DNA of 64,000 nucleotides from Dermacentor variabilis (Eukaryota; Arthropoda; Arachnida; Ixodida; Ixodidae), in NCBI RefSeq assembly GCF_050947875.1, contig NC_134576.1, forward strand, positions 52,638,255 to 52,702,254. The letters are read 5' to 3'. Both the position numbers and the translations under genes were made by a program. Positions 57,285-64,000 of this stretch are shown piece by piece. The notes beneath the pieces were generated by a model, which was given only the letters and a program-made list of their open reading frames with translations, made no database searches and was not told where the DNA came from. Numbering within the stretch: position 1 is the first letter of the stretch; each line of letters opens with the position of its first letter.

Positions 57285-58551
57285 GTATGGGGACAAAATA
57301 TGGGGACAAAGGTTCATGTGCTCAAAGGTTTTAACGGTTCTTTAGGCGGCGCCTCCGAGGACCTAATTGAGGACAAGCTGTTGGTTTCGAAAACACACAC
57401 GAACTTTTAATGGAATTAGAAACAGGATAAAATAAATGCAAGAGAATAGAAAACATAAAAGAAACACTCAAATAGACATCACGGCAGTAAGAAACACATT
57501 TGAGGCTAGTATGAAGTTAACTAGTGCTCGAGTCCGGGCTTGCCACGACGGCAGGGACGCATAACAGTCTCGACGCGGAGACGCGGCGGCAAGTTGACGA
57601 AAGGAGTTGCGCCGGTGTCACCAAAGGTCGGGGTGTGGGATGGTTGACCGGGCGACCGGAGCGCCCTTGCTCTGGCTTGAAGATAGAGGCAGGCGGCTTG
57701 GCGGCGCGAGGAGACGGCGGCGGCGTTCTGGCCGGGCAGCTGGGCGTAAAGCTCGGGCCCATAGCCCGACTGCTCTCGTCCTGCCCACGGGCACAGAAAC
57801 TCGAACGCCGGCCTCGGGCAGCAGGCTTCGCGACAGACGGGGGTGGCGTTCTGGCCGGGCAGCTGGGTGTAGAACTCGGGCCCGTAGTTCGACTGTTCTC
57901 GTCGTGCCTTCGAGCACAGAAGGTCGCCGGCCTTCAGCAGCTGGCGGCACACTAGGGTAGATTAGCGACACGCAGGAACAGGTTGGCAGGAGGCCCCGGT
58001 CGGGTGAAGTCCTGGTGGCTTGGGTCCCGAACCCGATGGCCCGTCTTCAACTCCCGGTCCGGTGACCGACCTTCTCCTGACGTCGCTTCCTGGAACCCTC
58101 CCGGCGTCTCCCCGGCGTCTCTCCCCTTCTGCCAGTGCACCACGCTTTTTCTTTTGTTCTGGCCGATTAGTCATTTTCCGATTGGCTGCCTGACGCCTCG
58201 TGGTCTTTCCTAATTGGTTGGCTTTTCTTCTTTTAGTTCCTTTTCTTGCACCGCCTGTTCACGTGACGGACGCTCTTCGGCATTGTCGTTTTGTCCTTCG
58301 AGCACGGAATTCGCCTCGGCACGCGCCTGACGCCTCGTGGTCTTTCCTAATTGGTTGGCTTTTCTTCTTTTAGTTCCTTTTCTTGCACCGCCTGTTCACG
58401 TGACGGACGCTCTTCGGCATTGTCGTTTTGTCCTTCGAGCACGGAATTCGCCTCGGCACGCGCACTCCTTGTCGTCTGCGGCACGCGCACTCCTTGTCGT
58501 CTGCTTCTGTTCGTCCACACCACCGCACCATGTCGCGCACCACACACATCA
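57285..58551 (-). mobile_element. 1.27-kb insertion in the Gypsy protease, flanked by CAGGG; possible solo LTR
   Basis: CAGGG occurs on both sides (57280-57284 and 58552-58556), and protease sequence resumes outside both, so this is an insertion with a 5-base duplication. On the minus strand it begins TGATGTGTGTGG and contains an AATAAA-like region near its end (about 57433-57455). A solo LTR is the simplest reading, but the 3' end (CCCCATAC) is not the canonical CA. It holds a GC-rich part with a 124-bp tandem repeat (starts 57725 and 57849), an exact-looking 137-bp tandem duplication (58188-58324 and 58325-58461) and two 25-bp units at 58456-58505. Open frames on both strands are probably by-products of its composition. 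Confidence 0.55.
58188..58461. repeat. 137-bp tandem duplication
   Basis: GCCTGACGCCTCGTGGTC to CTCGGCACGC is repeated head to tail with no difference seen by eye, implying a recent event or an assembly artefact. Confidence 0.85.
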
Positions 58552-58556
58552 CAGGG

Positions 58557-59955
58557 CGTCAGTGTCAGTCAAAGGTGTAACACGTAGGCCGTCCACTTTA
58601 ACATCCGTCAGATTCTGATTGACAGGGAGCGTCAACATAAGGATTTGAAGGCAGGTCGTAATAGCAGCGTCATCTCCAGGAGCTGCAGCCACCAGTTTCC
58701 CCAAGGCAAACGCTGGGAGTAGGACGGGGATGAGGAACGGCATGGTGGTGTGAACAAGAAGGTTGGCGCCATGGTGAAGTTAAGCGGCTGTACAAGAGGG
58801 TGTTCGTAGGGTTGTCGGCATACGTTGGTGGGTCTGCTTGGGCTGGTGCCTGGTGCTGACTTCGGGGCAGATAGCGGAAGCCGGAGAAGCTTGTCCGAGC
58901 AGGCGAAGGCCAACCACTTTGGCAATAACGTGAAATGTGTCCAACACGTCCACATCGAAAGCAAATCGGCTCGTTGATAGGCGTCCTTCACGCATTCAGG
59001 TCTCCATAATTCACAGTATGGCAATGGCGCTAGGAAAGAGCTGAAGGTGGCTGAAAGGTGAATGTCAGAGCGGTTCACAGAGCAGACGGTTTGAAAGACC
59101 ACATTTGCCAGTTCTTGGTGAACAATGGATTGTGTAAGTGATATGGTTAGTTGGGAATCACTAGGCTTTCTGATCATTAAATGTGCAGGCGATGCGGCTT
59201 CGATTCCATATCAAATGATTTGGGTGATAGTATCTGACGTTGAAGGAGGAGTCGCCACCTGAAGGTCCTCACACTTCGATGTCGCTGCCGTGTTTGGAAG
59301 ACGCACGAAGTGGTGGGCGATATGTCTGCTTTTAGCATCTTCGGATCATCGGCATTAAGTAATAATCTCATTGACTTTTGAAGAATTTTTCAACACAATC
59401 AAGTTAAATTCATAAAGAATGTTAAATGTCCGCAATTCCATCCAGTATGTGCATAACCTTATTTGCTTCTATCTCCTTGGCGTCAGCTTTTCGGCAAAAG
59501 GTCAGTACATCCTGAACTTACGTCAGGTACGACTCGGTAGGTGTCTGTACACACATCAGGGAAATCTTTTCTTGGTGGCATGCTGGAAGCCTGCAGGTTG
59601 GCCAAACAACTCATAACGTTTTGTCTTACAAACGCTTCAGCGTGTGAGCGCCTCTTTCTTATTATCGAACCAGGCCTTCGCAGTTCCATTTAGATAAAAT
59701 AAGATGTTCGGCAGCATCAATGTTTAGTTCCACCTGTAATGTGCGCTTATGCATTCATAGAGTCGAATTCAGTCATCAACGTTGTCTCCATCCGTACCGG
59801 AAAATTTGCGAGGGCCACGGGGTGGAGCCAGGATGATGACTGGTATGGTGACCACCTCTGACGTAGTTTCACCGTCAGTACGCGTGCTTAGAGTGGCAAC
59901 TTGGCGGCTGCTGCAGATCTCCATCTTGCATTAGACCCCAGCACCTACATCAAGA
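58557..59955 (-). pseudogene. Minus-strand Gypsy, proximal half: gag and start of protease
   Basis: Reading down from about 59950: PPRGPRKFSGTDGDNVDDW (near 59815), FYLNGTAKAWFDNKKEAL (near 59695, another frame), then QNVMSCLANLQASS, typical of a retrotransposon-gag domain. A CCHC zinc knuckle lies near 58975-58930 (CFRCGRVGHISRYC). The protease start LTDVKVDGLRVTPLTDTDAL follows near 58610-58560, where the active-site DTG reads DTD. At least five frame changes are present. The gag differs clearly from Gypsy 1 and 2 (other spacing and other knuckle), so it is a separate family. It ends at the CAGGG-flanked insertion. Confidence 0.75.
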
Positions 59956-60086
59956 TGTTACATGGAGGCAGACACAACAGGAAAATGCATGCACAAGGCG
60001 ATCAAGCGCTGAACCATATCGTCGCGAGCACGCGCCAGATCAAAAGCGCCTTATTCGTAGATGCTAAGCCGGATGGACAAGTACCA
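59956..60086 (-). repeat. 5' LTR of the minus-strand Gypsy
   Basis: On the minus strand it starts TGGTACTTGTCC and ends CTGCCTCCATGTAACA, followed by a PBS-like TGATGTAGGTGCTGGGG (59952-59936). The second half matches the LTR at 45505-45648 (TTGATCTGG, ATGGTTCAGCGCTTGATCGCC, TCCTGTTGTGTCTGC). Confidence 0.6.
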
Positions 60087-60429
60087 TATTTGCATGATTA
60101 TAACGGGCACCTTTATTGAATAAAATGTGCATTCAAATTTGCATGCACATTACAACTGTAACTAATTCTGCTCAAAATCAAAAGAAGCCGATTCGCTCTC
60201 TCAAAAAAAAAACCTAATGAAAGTAGCTAGCCACACTGCCATTGAACGGGTCGTCGAAGGCGTGGAATGCCCTCCTGCGGGTGATGGTTGTGCGAGCCTT
60301 CAAAAAGTGTGGCATTTCTAATGCAATAACTGGAACTGAAGATGACCTTCTGTGGTCATTAGACAGCGGAAAGAAGGTGTCGTCGGACTCTTATAGTGAC
60401 TAGTCGCTAAGATTCAGCTGTTAAAAAAG
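60087..60429. other. No gene recognised
   Basis: Short flank between the Gypsy LTR and the Ruka SINE; holds a run of 10 A near 60205. Confidence 0.4.
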
Positions 60430-60662
60430 TTAAATTATGTGGCTTAACGTGGCAAAACCACTTACTGATTATGAGGCACGCCGTAGTGGAGAACGCCGGA
60501 AATTTTGACCACCTGGGGTTCTTTAACGTGCACCTAAATCTAAGTGCACGGGTGTGTTCGCATTTCGCCCCCATCGAAATGCGGCCGCCGTTGCCGGGAT
60601 TCGATACCGCGACCTTGTCCTCAGCAGCCTAACACCATAGCCACTGAGCAACCACGGCAAGT
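60430..60662 (-). mobile_element. Ruka-type SINE, well preserved
   Basis: On the minus strand: a tRNA-like head with A-box-like TGCTCAGTGGC and B-box GGTATCGAATCCCGG, then the body GGGGGCGAAATGCGAACAC, CGTGCACTTAGATTTAGGTG, CACGTTAAAGAACCCCAGGTGG, and the end CTACGGCGTGCCTCATAATCAG, followed by GTGGTTTTGCCACGTTAAGCC. It is better kept than the copy at 33748, with an intact B-box core (TTCGA on the transcribed side reads ATCGAATCC). Confidence 0.8.
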
Positions 60663-63600
60663 TAAGATTCAGCTATGTGCGTGTCTGTGTGCCTTTTTAT
60701 GTTCCATAACTCTTGTTTTGTTATTTGATGTGCACTATAGAATCGGCTCCAGGTTACTTCTTTTGGATATTTGTGTAGTAGCGTAACTGCGTGTTACAAT
60801 TGGTGGTGCAGCAGAATCGTACAAATATTGCACTAGCTTCTTGGAAAGAAACTGGTTACCACCCCTTGCTTGCAGCGGTGGCTCAGCTCTTGCATTGTCT
60901 TAAACTGATAACGAGGTTGCGGGGTTGCGTTTGTTAACTGAGGACAAAATGTAGATGCTCAGGAAAAATTGTTAGCTCAGGAAAAAATGTAGATGCTAGA
61001 ACATGAAAAGGCACTAGTGTTGGCATGATGTATATTTATCATCTGTGAAAAAAGTGCACGCCTCAACATCAGGCATGTTGAGGAGTACGTGGTGCTGGAA
61101 TCACATTTGAAGTTTATGGAAAGGTGACCATGTTATTTGTGCACCATGACAGCATAGTAACGTCTGCATTGTTGTTCAGCCTGTACTGAAATCATGGCCG
61201 CATTGTTCATAAATCTGGGCAGTTCTTTTGCATAAAGCATGGCGCATTTCCAGTGGTGAGGGCCTTGTCAGGAGATGTTACAAGTGTGCCGAGACTCTCA
61301 AGGAATTGCGGGAGAGATTTCGTGGCTATTGGCTTTTGAAAGATTGCGGGATCGCATAAAATGTGGTGGAAATTATACATTGAAAGACAGTCGAGATGTA
61401 ACGTTGCATTGCAGAACTTTCGTGGGGACCTTCGAGTGACTGAAGCTGCAAAGAAAAGTGTGCAGGTATCAATGGTTCATCTCTTCTTATTTGTGAATGA
61501 CATCCAGGTGAAATTGACGATTTAATTTCTTCAATCAGTTCATTCTTGAAAAGTCGCACAAAACAAAGTAATACAGGGTAAAGAAGAAAAGCAGGTCACG
61601 TGCATGAATGACTAATTAGCTTTTACTTTGTGCCCTTTCCAGATCAAATCAATACCAAGTTCATTACTCTTATTCAATAAAAATACCATAAAATTACCAT
61701 AATATTCGTTTATGAAATATTTCCACCGATAGTGCGGAGAATGTATCGCGCAAACATTTAATAAGTGGGTGAAGATCAAATAAAGTGTTTTGCACTTGTA
61801 TACTCTTGCTGAAAATCTAGGCATTGCAGCGACATTGATTTGACTGGTACATTTCGGATGACTGATCATCAACTGTGTATATGGTAACCATTTTTGATAT
61901 ATGCTGCACTCATTCCTTGAAAGTGAATATTGCTATCTATTACGTAGGGAAGTGCAAGAATACACCATTACAGAGCTCTGAAACTGAGCTGCAGCGATGA
62001 CTATGACGTAGGAAAAGAAGAAAAAGACATTAGCACTACAAAAAAAGGAAACCCTGTAAACTATGCACTGTAGACGCAATATATTAATTTTCAGAAAGCG
62101 CGTGTAATCTGTATTTAAGCAAAGTATGTATGAATACTTTTAATCGTACCACTAAGTTAGAGTATAGTAAGATTAGTAATACACAGAAAACAAACCTACG
62201 ATAATGTTTTTTGGCACATTTGAATGCTCATGTTCTGTGGGAGACCTCGTGTGAAACAGCAGATCAAACAAAAAGGTATTGCAGGTCTCAAGCAGTTTGA
62301 AATTGCAAAGGCCATGTATAATGAACTTTTCAGAAAATTTTATGCAAATTAGTTCGTCCTGAAGCAAAAGCAAACTGGAGAAGTGCGGCTTGCAGCCTCT
62401 CATGGCTGCAGAATGGCACAACTAGTTGAACATGTGCCAGTTGATGGTTTAAACTAGCTCTTGTATTCAAAAGTTCAAGACACGTGTAGTGCTGAGCATA
62501 GATACAAATGTGGTGAACCTTGTTCTTGTGTTTTGGAAAAAAATGCAAGAAAGAAACATCCTAACCAGGAAAAACGTGTCATTTAAAGACACTAAAAATG
62601 AGATGAACTCACTGTAGTTGACATTTACGCAATTGGAAGCGTTCTGTGAATCGTTGCAGCATGATATGCCGATGCATACCGGTCTGTTGGGGGCCGAGAA
62701 AACCAATGTACGCATTGTTTCTTTCGGCTTTGCCAAATTCACATTCGCGTTCCTGATATTCAGCCTGGGTCAGTAGCTTCTTTGCAGGGCACGGGCTGCG
62801 AAACAGGTAGGTGAAGATGCTTATTGCAATGGGTTGCCAGCAATAGCTGTGAATGGTGATGCGCGATGTCCCGTAAGGAGACTTGCTGGAACCGAAATAG
62901 GAAATGGAGTGTGTGGCGGCATTCTCACATGACACAGGCGGGCCAGTAGTTTGGGGAAGCTGCGGTTGTGGGCACCTACTGCTCTCAATCACGCCTGCCT
63001 CACACCTTTTCTTGTTTACGTGGGATCTAGCGGCCAGAAAACATACCATATTATTGCAGTTTGCAACTATAATGAACATTGCTGCCGAAAGATTGGGATT
63101 TCCTGGAACGTATTAATAGGTCAGAAGAAATGGAGCTGTATTGGGTCGTTTCTGCCGTTCTTGATCGCAAACATTGCCACCAAGAAATGATATAAAATGG
63201 CGATCCTATCAAAGAGGTTCTTCTGTATATAGTCGTAGAAAAGCTTCGTAAGAAACATTGTCTAGTTCATTCACAAAAAAAAGGTTTCTGCGCATATTGT
63301 GGCATGCAATAGCTTTCTGTGTCTAGCCCGTATGACTTTTTTATGACTCCCAATGATAATAACTGACTGGCGTTTCAGGCTGCCGTCACATGTTCGATGA
63401 TGCTGCTCGCACATGAAAGCAGTAAAAGGCCAAGTGGAGTTCTGGTCAAGACAAACGAAGGCTTTTTTTATACTTGAACAGTCTACAATGCCAGCAATTC
63501 AAGATGAATCAAACTTGTACTTACATAATGAGTCAGCATAAATAATGTTGTAGACATTATGCAAAATAAGTATGCCTAAACTTCTAAATGCTGTTGCAGC

Positions 63601-64000
63601 CACAGCCCTGTCTTGCAGGGTGTTTCCTGTACGAAGTGTGTTCAGAAAGAAACCAACCTTTTAAAATAGCACGCCAATCATCAGAGGGAGTGTGCTGTGA
63701 CTACTGAGTGCACATAGCGGTAGCTTTAGACAACAAACTGCCATTTGCTTCATTTCGCACTGACCGTTAGTTGGCGAGCTACAGTTGCTGAAGTGAGCAT
63801 GTCCACAATCTGTTCGTCGGATAAGCGCCAAAGTGATAGTGAAAGATCTTGAAGAAGAATGTGTGTGTGCGAAATTTTCTACGAACTTGGCCAAACTATC
63901 ACAGAGACATTTTGATTGCTTACCTAATCATGCAAAGAGTACTCTATGAGTCACATGCAGTGCTTGGGGTGGTTTAAGCGTTTTTAACACGGCAGAATGT
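60663..64000. other. 3.3 kb without a recognised gene
   Basis: AT-rich sequence. The longest open frame is 156 codons on the minus strand (63079-62609) and contains a protein-like run (SSKSPYGTSRITIHSYCWQP; LLTQAEYQERECEFGKAERN), but I could not assign it. Near 60950-61010 a 30-base unit (AAAATGTAGATGCT) occurs twice. No exon of the 5' host gene could be recognised here. Confidence 0.35.

Noticed and set aside
57517..57971. Several overlapping 80-143-codon frames on both strands
   Set aside because: GC-rich, repeated DNA inside the CAGGG-flanked insertion opens several frames at once; none shows a domain.

Overview
The window reads as a piece of an ixodid (hard) tick genome, or a close relative. 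Evidence for this is the Ruka-type tRNA-derived SINEs, the mix of CR1, RTE and I-clade LINEs with Ty3/Gypsy elements, and introns with canonical GT/AG borders. Species was not determined. Almost all recognisable coding sequence belongs to transposable elements, and most of it is broken.

1-24 kb: a host gene on the + strand shows three phase-1 exons (202-384, 11407-11475, 20038-20222). The last exon is duplicated almost perfectly at 22701-22857. Its introns hold a dead THAP/P-element-like transposase (-), an I-clade LINE tail, a CR1-like LINE with tandem 5' repeats (6.2-10.6 kb), a degenerate ~110-bp tandem array interrupted by a TA-flanked MITE (14-16.6 kb), and another LINE scrap (17.1-18.0 kb). 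Behind exon 3 lie a 329-bp alternating purine/pyrimidine tract and a frameshifted TRAF-like pseudogene (20.55-21.72 kb).

24-36 kb: a minus-strand CR1 is interrupted by an I-clade LINE tail with a perfect 10-bp target-site duplication. It is followed by a repeat region with inverted arms carrying another I-clade tail, a nearly complete CR1 whose ORF1 contains a 2A-like DIETNPGP motif, a Ruka SINE, a mariner relic, and a 5'-truncated RTE-type LINE that starts in a 30-bp hairpin.

36-42 kb: a complete Ty3/Gypsy element (36435-41524) with 170-bp LTRs and a broken gag-pol, then a second copy of the MITE.

45-60 kb: a nested retroelement cluster. The two ends of a minus-strand Gypsy (3' LTR+pol at 45.5-47.9 kb; 5' LTR+gag+protease at 56.9-60.1 kb) flank about 9 kb that holds a plus-strand Gypsy, a minus-strand I-clade LINE and a further LTR-like block. 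The protease of the outer element carries its own 1.27-kb insertion. A reverse-strand Ruka SINE follows; 60.7-64 kb has nothing I can assign.

No operon, phage, CRISPR array or clearly novel system was seen. The most distinctive signals are the recent exon duplication, the 2A-bearing ORF1, the nested Gypsy and the hairpin-capped LINE.
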